A stretch of DNA of 35,079 bases from an uncultured Ruminococcus sp. (GCA_902785555.1 CACZZB010000015.1:1-35079), one strand, 5' to 3'. Shown: positions 7,841 through 17,520, counted from the first letter of the stretch. Numbers and translations are program-made. The notes: generated by a model not told the origin, from the letters alone.

Positions 7841-7874
7841 CCCGTGACGAATAAAATCACGGGGGTTTTTTTAT
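7841..7874 (+). terminator. Rho-independent terminator after the AAA ATPase gene
   Basis: CCCGTGA (7841-7847) pairs with TCACGGG (7857-7863), followed by a T run. Confidence 0.85.
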
Positions 7875-7907
7875 TTAAGATAAGAAAAAAATTTTTTTAA
7901 AATTTCA

Positions 7908-7934
7908 GACCTTTTTATAAAAAACTTCCGTTTA
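7908..7934 (+). promoter_or_regulatory. ECF-type promoter, upstream copy
   Basis: GACCTTTT (from 7908) and CGTTTATA (from 7929) are separated exactly as in the second copy 99 bp downstream, with 15 bases between GACCTT and CGTTTA. The palindrome GCTGAA-AG-TTCAGC follows. The similarity to the downstream copy and the ECF-like -10 (CGT core) suggest autoregulation by the adjacent sigma factor. This is inference. Confidence 0.5.
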
Positions 7935-8006
7935 TAATAGTGAAAGCTGAAAGTTCAGCGTTCAGGAAAAAATTAAAAAGCTTTTTAAAAATTTCTTAAA
8001 AACTCG

Positions 8007-8033
8007 GACCTTTTGGCAAATAACTTTCGTTTA
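8007..8033 (+). promoter_or_regulatory. ECF-type promoter, downstream copy
   Basis: GACCTTTT (from 8007), 15 bases after GACCTT, then CGTTTATA (from 8028). It is followed by the perfect palindrome TGAAATTTCA in the place of the palindrome after the first copy. The conserved block around both copies also includes AACTTYCG and GTGAAAGCTGAAA. Confidence 0.55.
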
Positions 8034-8107
8034 TATAAGTGAAAGCTGAAATTTCAACATTCAAATAAGAAAGCCGACGGGCATATATATCGGAAGGAAT
8101 GAACAAG

Positions 8108-8647
8108 ATGAATGAAAACCAAATCGTTGACAAGCTGAAAAAACGTGATGAAAGTGCATTGGGAGAAATAATAGACAGATTTACACCTCTTGTTTCGGCA
8201 ATTATTTACAATGTTTCAAAGGGAAGTCTTAGTTCTTCCGATATAGAAGAAGCAGCGGCAGATACTTTCTTCACTCTTTGGAACAATGTCGGGAAAGTTC
8301 AGGAAGGAAGTTTGAAAGGTTATATATCGTCTATTGCGAAGACAAAGGCACTTGACAAAATGAGAACGGTGAAAGCACCCGAGATAATAGACATTGATGA
8401 TGTCACGCTTGCCGATGAATACATGATAGATGACAATATCGACAGACAGGTTTTACATAAAGATTTATGCGACGCTTTGAACCAATTCGGAGAGCCTGAT
8501 AAGGAAATTCTGGTAAGGTATTATTACTACTATCAGACAGCGAATAAAATTTCCGAAGTGATGGAGCTGAAACTTGAAGCTGTGAAATCGAAGATAAAGC
8601 GTGCAAGAGCGAAATTAAAGGCTTTTTTGAGTGAAAGGGGTTATTGA
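8108..8647 (+). CDS. ECF-type RNA polymerase sigma factor
   Basis: A sigma-70 family factor of 179 residues with the two-domain ECF layout. Region 2 covers about residues 12-83 (ALGEIIDRFTPLV, then DIEEAAADTFFTLWNN and YISSIAKTKALDKMR). Region 4 covers about 120-176 (EPDKEILVRYYYYYQTANKISEVM and VKSKIKRARAKLKAFL). No extra domain is present. GGAAGGA lies nine bases before the ATG at 8108; the ATG at 8099 touches that site and is unlikely. The stop codon is two bases from the start of the next gene, a membrane protein that is probably its anti-sigma factor. Two ECF-like promoters upstream suggest positive autoregulation. The inducing signal is unknown. Confidence 0.9.
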   Translation: MNENQIVDKLKKRDESALGEIIDRFTPLVSAIIYNVSKGSLSSSDIEEAAADTFFTLWNNVGKVQEGSLKGYISSIAKTKALDKMRTVKAPEIIDIDDVTLADEYMIDDNIDRQVLHKDLCDALNQFGEPDKEILVRYYYYYQTANKISEVMELKLEAVKSKIKRARAKLKAFLSERGY

Positions 8648-8649
8648 TA

Positions 8650-9930
8650 ATGACAAAGACAAGAAATATTTTCGACTATATGCTTACAGAACCGGAAAAC
8701 ATAGATGAACAGACGATTTATGAAAATACAGGGGTAAACAAAGAGAATGTGAGGGAAATACTTATGCAGAAGATAAATGAGAGCAAAACGACATCAACTT
8801 CTTCAAAGAAAAGTCATAAAAAGAGATGGACAATATCTCTCATAGCAGCAGCCGCAGCGGTTGCAGTGGTAGGAACAACGGCAGCAGCAACAGGAAGCTT
8901 CAATTCAACATTCGGACAGTGGTTTGCAGGTGATATGGAAGGCGGTATGTACGCAGGCGGACAAGTTCAGTTTGAAAGTGAAAAGCTCAATGGTGATTTC
9001 AAGGGCATTGCAGGGGATAAAAATGATGTTTACGGACTGATGACGCTTACGAAAAAAGACGGTTCAAAATTTGTTGAAAACACTGATGAATACTTTATTG
9101 TCGGTACAGATGATAATTCAAATATCGACTGTACGATATCGCTTCAGGATCAGATTGCAGACAAGCTGTGGTATTTCGGTCAGGAAATGAGAGGCGGAGA
9201 AGTTTACTATCAGCTTAGAGATGAAAATACAATTGATGTAATCGTTCATTACGGTTCACAGTTCAATATTATAGGTGAAACTCTCACAGTAGATAAAACA
9301 GGCACAGTCGGACTCGCACATATTGATGAGATAGCTCTGACAGCTGATGAAGTAGATGCCTATTGGGATAAATGGAATAAATTATATGAGGAAACGTCAG
9401 AGATACACGAAATAACGGAAGAAGAAAATATTTTCGTTCAGACGGGAATCAAATATGACGGCAAGCTCAGCGAGAATCAGACACTTGCATGGACACCAAA
9501 CGGAGATTGGGCAGTAGTTACAGTAACTCCCATTGAAATGGAATACAACCTTTCAGTAAAACTCAATTACAGGGATACCGCAAAAAATCTTCCTGTTTCA
9601 AACGGTCTGAAGGTCAATATCGGAAATAAAGATATACCTGTTGAAAAAATCGAAGCACAGCCCTTTGAACTGAACATACAGTTAAGCAAGGATATAATCG
9701 TTGAAACATCAAGCTATGGTATTTTAAACGATGTTACGGTTACATTGAATGACGGCAAAACCTATACTTCACAAGTCACTTACCACAAACCCGGCGAAAA
9801 CAGCAGTCTGCCTTTGACACTTAACGCAGAGTTCCTTGAAGTTTCCGACAAATCTGTAAAGAAAGTCGTTATTAATCCCGAAAATATCGTAAATATAACT
9901 TTCAATGGCAATGTAATTTACAGCAAATAA
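8650..9930 (+). CDS. Probable membrane anti-sigma factor
   Basis: A single-pass membrane protein of 426 residues. About 60 cytoplasmic residues (with YENTGVNKENVREILMQKI) and a KKSHKKRW basic stretch precede one transmembrane segment (about 62-84, Ala/Val-rich). A large extracytoplasmic region of about 340 residues without cysteines follows. This layout, and the tight coupling to the upstream ECF sigma gene, is that of anti-sigma or signal-sensing partners in Clostridia. I see no zinc-binding HxxxCxxC anti-sigma motif in the N-terminal part. The ATG at 8650 is preferred, because AAAGGGG lies about eight bases upstream; an in-frame TTG at 8644 is too close to it. The ligand sensed outside the cell is unknown. 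Confidence 0.6.
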   Translation: MTKTRNIFDYMLTEPENIDEQTIYENTGVNKENVREILMQKINESKTTSTSSKKSHKKRWTISLIAAAAAVAVVGTTAAATGSFNSTFGQWFAGDMEGGMYAGGQVQFESEKLNGDFKGIAGDKNDVYGLMTLTKKDGSKFVENTDEYFIVGTDDNSNIDCTISLQDQIADKLWYFGQEMRGGEVYYQLRDENTIDVIVHYGSQFNIIGETLTVDKTGTVGLAHIDEIALTADEVDAYWDKWNKLYEETSEIHEITEEENIFVQTGIKYDGKLSENQTLAWTPNGDWAVVTVTPIEMEYNLSVKLNYRDTAKNLPVSNGLKVNIGNKDIPVEKIEAQPFELNIQLSKDIIVETSSYGILNDVTVTLNDGKTYTSQVTYHKPGENSSLPLTLNAEFLEVSDKSVKKVVINPENIVNITFNGNVIYSK

Positions 9931-9951
9931 TTAATAAAAATATTGTGAGTT

Positions 9952-9992
9952 TGCGAAACGGTCATTACCCCGACTGTTTCGCAGGCTTGCTT
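9952..9992 (+). terminator. Hairpin after the anti-sigma gene
   Basis: TGCGAAAC (9952-9959) pairs with GTTTCGCA (9976-9983). GTC and GAC add to the upper stem. A loose T-rich stretch follows. Confidence 0.6.
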
Positions 9993-10010
9993 TTATATAT
10001 ATTTTTTGAA

Positions 10011-10042
10011 CCGTCTGCTTTCACTGCAGGCGGATTTTTTTT
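10011..10042 (+). terminator. Rho-independent terminator
   Basis: CCGTCTGC (10011-10018) pairs with GCAGGCGG (10026-10033) with one T-G wobble, followed by a run of T. It shields dnaA from upstream transcription. Confidence 0.75.
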
Positions 10043-10296
10043 CAACATTTTTGCAGATATGTTGAAAAATGTTTGCAAAATCTTTCGCTTTATATTATAA
10101 TCTATTGTGGATAAGTATTTGTATCTGAAATAATGTGTTTCGGATATTAAACTGTTGAAAACTTCTTTTAAAAAGGCGTTTTTTATATCGTCGGAGAATA
10201 TAATAGCGTGTTTTCTCAGTTTTATTTATATTTTATGGCTTGAAACAGATTTAGTTTTTCAACCGTTTATAAACTTTATGTAATAGTTGTTGAAAA
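10039..10296. other. Upstream origin element: DnaA-box-like repeats
   Basis: TGTGGATAA at 10106-10114 is a perfect DnaA box on the minus strand (TTATCCACA). Around it are four exact copies of TTTTCAACA or its complement (10039-10047 +, 10060-10068 -, 10153-10161 -, 10288-10296 -) and a variant TTTTCAACC at 10256-10264. They may control dnaA transcription or act as a second origin cluster, as in bipartite origins of Firmicutes. Confidence 0.55.
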
Positions 10297-10339
10297 TCAT
10301 GTTTTTTAAATTTATTGATATAAAAATATTAAAAATAGT

Positions 10340-10368
10340 TTGAAAAATAGTTTGTTTTGTGTTATAAT
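10340..10368 (+). promoter_or_regulatory. dnaA promoter
   Basis: TTGAAA (10340-10345), 17-base spacer, TATAAT (10363-10368). The leader is about 100 bases long with a short hairpin, and AGGGGG precedes the dnaA ATG. Confidence 0.75.
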
Positions 10369-10475
10369 GAAATATGTATAAGTGTTTGTATATGAACTTG
10401 GGGGTTCTTTCGAGCTGCTGTGCAGCGATACGACACTTTGATAAAAAATAATTATTCTATTTAGGGGGAAACTAT

Positions 10476-11789
10476 ATGGATTCTTTCAAAGAGGCTTGGA
10501 GTATCATCTGTGAATACTGTCGCAAGAATCTGACCGAAGTTGCTTATAAGACATGGATAAGCAAGATAGAACCTGTAAAGCTTGATTTCTCTGAAGGAAA
10601 GGCTATACTGATGGTTCCGGCGGACTTTCACCGACAGACCCTTATACGAGGCTATATGCAGCTTCTGAATGATGCTTTTGCAAGTGTTTTCGGTGAGGGC
10701 ATACAGATATGCTTTACCGTTCCGGAAGAAGTTACGACAAATGAAACGGAAGTCAATGATATTTCCATCAACTCGGACTATGAATTCACCTTCAGTTCGT
10801 TTATAGTAGGTTCATCCAACAAATTCGCCCATGCTGCTTCACTTGCTGTTGCAGCAAATCCGGGAGGCTCATATAATCCGCTGTTCATATACGGAAACTC
10901 GGGTCTCGGCAAAACTCACCTGCTCTATGCTATCAGAAATGAGATACATAAAAGCAGTCCGGAAAAAGTCATTCTCTATGTAAAGGGAGATGACTTTACA
11001 AATGAGCTTATCGAAGCGATAAGGCTGAATTCGGCAAGTGAATTTCGTCAGAAATACAGAAAATCGGATGTTCTGTTAGTGGACGATATACAATTCATAG
11101 GGGGCAAGGAATCGACTCAGGAGGAGTTCTTCCATACATTCAACAGCCTTTATGAAGCCAAAAGTCAGATAGTTCTTACATCAGACCGTCCTCCGAAAGA
11201 GATAAAAACTCTTGAAGACAGATTGAAAAGCCGTTTTGAATCAGGTCTGATAGCGGACATACAGCCGCCGGACTTTGAAACAAGAATAGCGATAATCAAA
11301 CGCAAGGCAGAACTGCTTGAAATGAATCTGCCTGATGATGTTATCGAATACATAGCCACAAAGCTGAAAACGAACATACGTCAGCTTGAGGGAGTAGTCA
11401 AAAAGCTGAAAGCCAAGAATCAGCTTTACGGTGATAAAATAACGATAAACGTTGCTCAGAAGACTATCTCAGACATTCTCAACAACGACCAGCCACCGCC
11501 GCTGACAGTTGAAAAAATAATAGATGAAGTTGCACGTACATTCGGAATCACAAGCGAAGATATACGTTCATCAAAGAGAAATTCAAATATTTCCAATGCA
11601 CGTCAGATAGCTATTTATGCTGTAAGAGAAATAACAGACCTTTCGATGAACCTGATAGGAGAGGAATTCGGCAACCGTGACCACTCAACTATCGTGTATG
11701 CCATCAAACAAATAGAAAAAAATATGGCAAAAGACCCCAAACTGAAAGCTACCGTTGAAGACATAATAAAGAACATTCGTGACAGATAA
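10476..11789 (+). CDS. dnaA: Chromosomal replication initiator protein DnaA
   Basis: DnaA, 437 residues, the ATPase that binds and melts the origin. Domain I covers about 1-80 and domain II is very short (about 84-100). The AAA+ domain has Walker A GNSGLGKT (140-147) and Walker B LLVDDIQF (200-207). Domain IV (about 343-437) carries the helix-turn-helix signature RDHST (401-405). Compared with E. coli DnaA, R399, R407, Q408, D433, H434 and T436 have counterparts here, while R401, R405, P406 and T435 align with S370, N374, A375 and S404. The altered residues are of interest because the local repeats deviate from the usual DnaA box. The gene has its own promoter and is followed directly by the oriC array and dnaN. 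AGGGGG supports the ATG. Confidence 0.99.
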   Translation: MDSFKEAWSIICEYCRKNLTEVAYKTWISKIEPVKLDFSEGKAILMVPADFHRQTLIRGYMQLLNDAFASVFGEGIQICFTVPEEVTTNETEVNDISINSDYEFTFSSFIVGSSNKFAHAASLAVAANPGGSYNPLFIYGNSGLGKTHLLYAIRNEIHKSSPEKVILYVKGDDFTNELIEAIRLNSASEFRQKYRKSDVLLVDDIQFIGGKESTQEEFFHTFNSLYEAKSQIVLTSDRPPKEIKTLEDRLKSRFESGLIADIQPPDFETRIAIIKRKAELLEMNLPDDVIEYIATKLKTNIRQLEGVVKKLKAKNQLYGDKITINVAQKTISDILNNDQPPPLTVEKIIDEVARTFGITSEDIRSSKRNSNISNARQIAIYAVREITDLSMNLIGEEFGNRDHSTIVYAIKQIEKNMAKDPKLKATVEDIIKNIRDR

Positions 11790-12067
11790 TAACACGAATT
11801 TGTTTAAAAAATTCTCTAAACAATTCTGTTGAAAACTTTTCAACAATTCAACATTTTGGTTGAAAACTCGTCATTGCCAATTTTTACCAAATATGAAGTT
11901 TTCAACTTTTCCCCCAACATTCCACCAACAGCTTTCAACAGAATTGTTGAAAGCTAAAAATTTTCAACAATTCCTCAACATCTCTCAACAAACTTTCAAC
12001 ACAGGCAAAAACCCTGAAACGCACTCACAGAGCGGCTCACAGGGCACTTTCAACTTTTCAACCGCCC

Positions 12068-12082
12068 CTACTACTACTACTA
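12068..12082 (+). other. DnaA-trio element (five CTA units)
   Basis: Five consecutive CTA triplets follow the last box-like repeats and the GC block. On the complementary strand they read 3'-GAT-5' five times, the consensus of the DnaA-trio that loads DnaA on single-stranded DNA in Bacillus subtilis. Confidence 0.7.
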
Positions 12083-12104
12083 TAATATATATAATATATA
12101 TATA
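12081..12104. other. Probable DNA unwinding element
   Basis: A 24-bp run of only A and T, mostly TATA steps, lies directly after the CTA trios and before GGCG. This is where the duplex would open first. Confidence 0.7.
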
Positions 12105-12152
12105 GGCGAAATTCAAAAATTTTTTTAATTTTCAAAAAAAGGACTGATTTGC

Positions 12153-13256
12153 ATGAAATTCAAATGTGACCGCCAAAAATTGAACAAAGCTGTTGAAAAC
12201 GTTCAAAGAGCAGTTGCATCAAAATCAAATATACCTGCTCTTGAAGGTATACTTTTAAGAGCGGAAAAAAATAAAATAACCCTTTGCGGATACGACCTCG
12301 ATATAGGCATAACAACATCCGTTGATGCTGATATTTATAAAGAGGGGTCAATAGTTGTAACTGCAAGGTTGTTTTCGGATATTATAAAGAGAATGCCCGA
12401 AGACACTCTCTCAATAGAAACAGATGAAAAGCTTATTATATATATATCGGGAGGCAAAGCGGATTATAAGATAATCGGAATATCTGCCGAAGATTATCCT
12501 GAACTTCCAATGACAGCATCAAGTGAAAAAATATCCATTGACGGAAAAACTCTTAAAAGCATGATAAGACAGACCATATACGCAGTTTCAGACAAAGACG
12601 AAAATCCCACTCAAAAGGGTTCTCTATTTGAAATATCAAACAATACTTTGAGAATAGTATCAGTTGACGGTTACAGACTTGCTATCAGAACGGAAGACGT
12701 AAAGTATGACGGAGAAAAAAGCTTTATAGTCCCGAAGAAATCCCTTCAGGAAATTTCAAATCTTATCTCGGACGATACAGAAAATATCTCCATTCAGGCA
12801 GGAGGAAGAAATCTTACTCTCGTTATAGACAATTACACTATCATTACAAGAATAATAGAGGGAGAATTCATGAACTATAAAGCAACTATTCCCTCATCAT
12901 ATACAACAGAAGTCACTGTCAATACAAGACAGTTCATAAATACTATCGAAAGAATGTCGCTTCTTCTGACGGAAAGAATAAAAACACCTATCAAATGCTG
13001 TTTTGAAAACGGTATAGTGACAACTTCATGCAACACATCAAAAGGACAGGCAAATGATGAATTCGAAGCTGAAATAAACGGTGATTACGTTGAAATAGGT
13101 TTGGACAATAAATTTATCATAGAAGCTTTGAAATTTTCCGAAACAGATGAGGTAAGAATAAGAATGAACGGTTCTCTCAAACCTCTGATGATATTGCCGA
13201 GTGAAGGTGAAAATTTCATCTTTCTTGTAATGCCCGTGAGGTTGAGAAATGGTTGA
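12153..13256 (+). CDS. dnaN: DNA polymerase III beta sliding clamp
   Basis: The beta clamp, 367 residues, forms a ring dimer that tethers the replicative polymerase and recruits other DNA enzymes. The N-terminus MKFKCDRQKLNKAVENVQRAVASKSNIPALEGILL is typical, as are GKTLKSMIRQTIYAVSDKDENP (about 130-151), FIVPKKSLQEI and the C-terminal LMILPSEGENFIFLVMPVRLRNG. The last part matches the hydrophobic cleft and the family's PMR-like ending (here PVRL). Length is normal. AAAAGGA lies ten bases before the ATG. The gene overlaps the S4-domain gene by eight bases, which starts the dnaN-yaaA-recF-remB operon. No clear promoter was found in the A/T-rich origin DNA upstream. Confidence 0.99.
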   Translation: MKFKCDRQKLNKAVENVQRAVASKSNIPALEGILLRAEKNKITLCGYDLDIGITTSVDADIYKEGSIVVTARLFSDIIKRMPEDTLSIETDEKLIIYISGGKADYKIIGISAEDYPELPMTASSEKISIDGKTLKSMIRQTIYAVSDKDENPTQKGSLFEISNNTLRIVSVDGYRLAIRTEDVKYDGEKSFIVPKKSLQEISNLISDDTENISIQAGGRNLTLVIDNYTIITRIIEGEFMNYKATIPSSYTTEVTVNTRQFINTIERMSLLLTERIKTPIKCCFENGIVTTSCNTSKGQANDEFEAEINGDYVEIGLDNKFIIEALKFSETDEVRIRMNGSLKPLMILPSEGENFIFLVMPVRLRNG

Positions 13257-13467
13257 TAATAAGATAAAACTTAAAGAAAATGAAGAATTCATACGCCTTG
13301 ATGCCATGCTGAAAATGCTCGGTGTATTTGAAACAGGCGGTCAGGCTAAAATTGCCATACAAAACGGATATGTCAGAGTAAACGGTGAAATATGTACCAT
13401 GCGTGGAAAAAAAATGCGTAAAGGCGATACAGCCGAATTTGACGGAAAAACTTTTGAGGTGTGTTGA
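13249..13467 (+). CDS. yaaA: S4-domain RNA-binding protein YaaA
   Basis: A 72-residue protein that is nearly all S4 RNA-binding domain: IRLDAMLKMLGVFETGGQAK, then VRVNGEICTMRGKKMRKGD. The family member YaaA is encoded between dnaN and recF in many Firmicutes and is linked to ribosome or 50S assembly, though its exact role is not settled. The start overlaps the end of dnaN by eight bases, and its TGA is followed immediately by the recF GTG, so translation is probably coupled. Length matches the family. Confidence 0.95.
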   Translation: MVDNKIKLKENEEFIRLDAMLKMLGVFETGGQAKIAIQNGYVRVNGEICTMRGKKMRKGDTAEFDGKTFEVC

Positions 13468-14562
13468 GTGTACGTTGAAAGTGTCAGCTTTGAAAATTAC
13501 AGGAATCTGAAAAATGCGGAATTTTTCCCGTCAAAAGGGATAAATGTAATATACGGGGAAAATGCACAAGGCAAAACAAATATTATCGAATGTATGTGGC
13601 TTTTTACGGGAGGACGTTCATTCCGAGGAGCAAAAGACCGTGAGCTTATAACCTTTGACGAAAAATATTCCAAAGTCAAAGCAACCTTTTTTTCAACAAA
13701 TCGCCGGCAAAATGTTGAAATACTCATTCAAAACAACAAGAGGAAAGCAACTCTGAATAATATACCGAAAGATTATATGTCCCAAATAATCGGGAATTTC
13801 TGTGCGGTAATATTCTCACCCCATCACATGAATCTTATAAAAAACGGTCCGGAGGAAAGGAGAAATTTTATCGACAGTGCATTATGCCAGATAAAACCTC
13901 AGTATGCTTCTGTTCTGAGCCGTTATAAAAAAATTCTCATTCAGAGAAACGCTTTGCTTAAATCTATACAGAAAAATCCGGAGCTTTCCGATACACTTGA
14001 TATATGGAATGAAAAGCTTGCGGAAACAGGTTCTCATATAGCAGTTTACAGACACGCTTATATAAGCAGTATACGCCCTCTGTGCGAGAGTTTTTACGAA
14101 GGTATATCCCAACACAGGGAAAGCCTTAACATAGCCTACAAATCGCTCTACGTTGATTCTGAGAGCATTTCTCGTGAGGACATCAAAAACTCTATTCTGA
14201 CGACCCTGCAAAACAAACAAAATGACGATATTTACCTCGGTTATACCACACGAGGTATCCATCGTGACGATATATGCGTAACAATAAACGGAAAAGATGC
14301 CAAAAGCTTTGGTTCTCAGGGACAACAGCGTTCGGCTGTCCTTGCACTGAAACTTTCCGAAGCCTCACTGTTAAGCAAATCAAAAGGAGAATCCCCCGTT
14401 ATTCTCCTTGATGACGTTCTGAGCGAACTTGACCTTGCAAGACAAAATTATCTTCTCAATAAACTTGAAGGTCTGCAAGTCTTTATAACCTGCTGTGATT
14501 CCGATATCAAGGCACAGAATAAATTTCTTATCAAAAACGGAGAAATATTCACCGGAGAGTGA
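13468..14562 (+). CDS. recF: DNA replication and repair protein RecF
   Basis: RecF, 364 residues, an SMC-like ATPase that helps load RecA at gapped DNA during recombination repair. Walker A is GENAQGKTN (about 30-38), preceded by the typical start VESVSFENYRNLKNAEF. The signature region FGSQGQQRSAVLALKLSEA (about 276-294) and Walker B ILLDDVLSELD (about 312-322) are intact. I take the GTG at 13468 as start, because GAGGTG lies just upstream inside yaaA and the family N-terminus begins here. It follows yaaA without a gap and is four bases from remB, in the conserved dnaN-recF operon. Confidence 0.99.
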   Translation: MYVESVSFENYRNLKNAEFFPSKGINVIYGENAQGKTNIIECMWLFTGGRSFRGAKDRELITFDEKYSKVKATFFSTNRRQNVEILIQNNKRKATLNNIPKDYMSQIIGNFCAVIFSPHHMNLIKNGPEERRNFIDSALCQIKPQYASVLSRYKKILIQRNALLKSIQKNPELSDTLDIWNEKLAETGSHIAVYRHAYISSIRPLCESFYEGISQHRESLNIAYKSLYVDSESISREDIKNSILTTLQNKQNDDIYLGYTTRGIHRDDICVTINGKDAKSFGSQGQQRSAVLALKLSEASLLSKSKGESPVILLDDVLSELDLARQNYLLNKLEGLQVFITCCDSDIKAQNKFLIKNGEIFTGE

Positions 14563-14566
14563 TAAA

Positions 14567-14821
14567 ATGTATCTGCATCTCGGAAACGAAACGATTATCA
14601 GACAAGATGAGATAATAGGGATATTCGATTTGGATAATTCAACAATTTCCGCCAAGACCCGTGAATTTCTTGCCAATGCCCAGAAAACGGGTCAGGTCGT
14701 CAATGTATCTGACGAACTTCCGAAATCTTTTGTATTATGCCGTGAAAATGACGGTTTTAAAATATATATCTGTCAGCTTGCTCCCGTTACGCTCTCAAAG
14801 CGTATGTCAATGACCGAATAA
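14567..14821 (+). CDS. remB: RemB/YaaB family regulator (DUF370)
   Basis: An 84-residue protein of the RemB (YaaB, DUF370) type. It starts with MYLHLGNETIIRQDEIIGIFDLDN, the family signature, and contains KSFVLCRENDGFKIYICQLAP. In Bacillus, the RemA/RemB group acts in control of biofilm matrix genes; RemA is a DNA-binding ring, and RemB's action is less clear. The ATG at 14567 lies four bases after the recF stop, and GGAGAG near 14554-14559 serves as ribosome site. A longer in-frame reading from 14495 would lie inside recF and is rejected. The position between recF and gyrB is conserved in Firmicutes. Confidence 0.93.
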   Translation: MYLHLGNETIIRQDEIIGIFDLDNSTISAKTREFLANAQKTGQVVNVSDELPKSFVLCRENDGFKIYICQLAPVTLSKRMSMTE

Positions 14822-14914
14822 CAGAACGAAATTTTGTACATACAGCTGTTGTATAATAATTATTGAAGTTTTCAACAGTTTTATGTTAAATATGTTAAGA
14901 AAAGGATGTTGCAA

Positions 14915-15490
14915 ATGTCAAAAGCAATATTATCGAGATGTCCCTACTGCGGTAAAAAAATTTCCTATATCAATTCGATGTTTCTGAGAAAACAGGGTGA
15001 ATATTACTGCTATAAATGCCAGTGTACTTCCAATATAGTCATTCACCGTGGATTGTATGCTCTTGCAAGTGCTGTTTGTGTCATATCATTTCTTATAATG
15101 CTTCTTTTCTCCATGTTCGGGAATCATGAAGACCTCAGAGGAATGATGTGGGTCGTTATCCCTTTCATGGTATTCTATATCGCTGTTCCCTTTTTTATAA
15201 GGCTTGAACCGTTTAACGATAAGATATACCCTCAGAAAAGAAAACCTAAAGCAGTTCCCGTCGGTCAGCCGAAAGTCAGAAAAGTTGTCAGAAAAAAGCC
15301 TGCACCTGTTGAACTTCAGGTAGATGATGATTTTTCAAAAAAATTCATGCAGGCAAAATCAAATGCTGTTCAAAAGGTGCATTCTCCAAATGAAGATAAT
15401 AATATCACCGGCAATTTGCCGAGGGATATAGGGAATACACAGATATTATTTGAACTCAATTCAAAAAACAACGATTCGGATACACAATAA
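14915..15490 (+). CDS. Zinc-ribbon membrane protein of unknown function
   Basis: A 191-residue protein that I do not recognise by name. The N-terminal 40 residues hold two cysteine pairs, CPYC and CYKC, which look like a zinc ribbon. Two hydrophobic segments follow (about residues 48-70 and 79-97), so it is an inner-membrane protein with a cytoplasmic ribbon. The C-terminal half (about 105-191) is basic then polar (RKVVRKKPAPVELQ) and looks disordered. AAAAGGA lies eight bases before the ATG at 14915; an in-frame ATG at 14906 overlaps that site. It lies between remB and gyrB on the same strand, and a TTTTCAACA repeat (14869-14877) sits in its upstream region. Confidence 0.7.
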   Translation: MSKAILSRCPYCGKKISYINSMFLRKQGEYYCYKCQCTSNIVIHRGLYALASAVCVISFLIMLLFSMFGNHEDLRGMMWVVIPFMVFYIAVPFFIRLEPFNDKIYPQKRKPKAVPVGQPKVRKVVRKKPAPVELQVDDDFSKKFMQAKSNAVQKVHSPNEDNNITGNLPRDIGNTQILFELNSKNNDSDTQ

Positions 15491-15517
15491 AAATTCTTCT
15501 TGAAAGGGTGTAAATAA

Positions 15518-17449
<1,932 letters not shown>

Positions 17450-17453
17450 ATAA

Positions 17454-17520
17454 ATGTGAAGTCGGGAGTGAGGAAAGAGGAGTTAAAAACTTCTCAATAC
17501 TCATTTCACACTTCTCACTA
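17454..17520. repeat. Low-complexity GTGAG/CTCAC intergenic stretch
   Basis: The gyrB downstream spacer is made of AGTGAGG/TTCTCAC-like words, with an imperfect 8-bp hairpin at 17477-17495 (loop of three). There is no T run, so it is not a terminator and gyrB transcription may continue. Its style resembles repeated spacer DNA of Clostridia. Confidence 0.35.

Larger units (their letters stand above)
9931..10475. other. 545-bp region between the anti-sigma gene and dnaA
   Basis: No gene is visible. The first part has two terminator-like hairpins (9952-9983 and 10011-10033). The middle holds a canonical DnaA box and five TTTTCAACA-type repeats (10039-10296). The last part has the dnaA promoter and leader, with a small hairpin GCTGC-TGT-GCAGC at 10414-10426. 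Confidence 0.8.
11790..12152. other. oriC: Replication origin oriC (dnaA-dnaN interval)
   Basis: The gap holds an array of 9-mers related to TTTTCAACA. Plus-strand copies are at 11837, 11845 (AATTCAACA), 11899 (final T), 11932 and 11993 (first base C), 11961, 12047 (CTTTCAACT) and 12055 (TTTTCAACC). Minus-strand copies are at 11827, 11858 and 11945. Weaker CTCAACA copies at 11972 and 11982 make, with 11961 and 11993, a run spaced 10-11 bases. A GC block (12062-12068), CTA repeats and a pure A/T stretch follow, in the order known from the Bacillus unwinding region. I see no TTATCCACA box here. Position and layout make origin function very likely; that the variant 9-mer is the DnaA box is inference. 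Confidence 0.85.

Noticed and set aside
12081..12104. TATAAT hexamers as a dnaN promoter
   Set aside because: The sequence is a pure A/T unwinding element with many TATA steps and no fitting -35; it cannot be told apart from the DUE.
11860..12105. Open frame of 81 codons in oriC
   Set aside because: Translation is repetitive (QLS, FPP, NFS) and reflects the CAACA repeats; there is no ribosome site and the DNA has origin structure.
17477..17495. Hairpin after gyrB as terminator
   Set aside because: The stem is short and imperfect and no T run follows.
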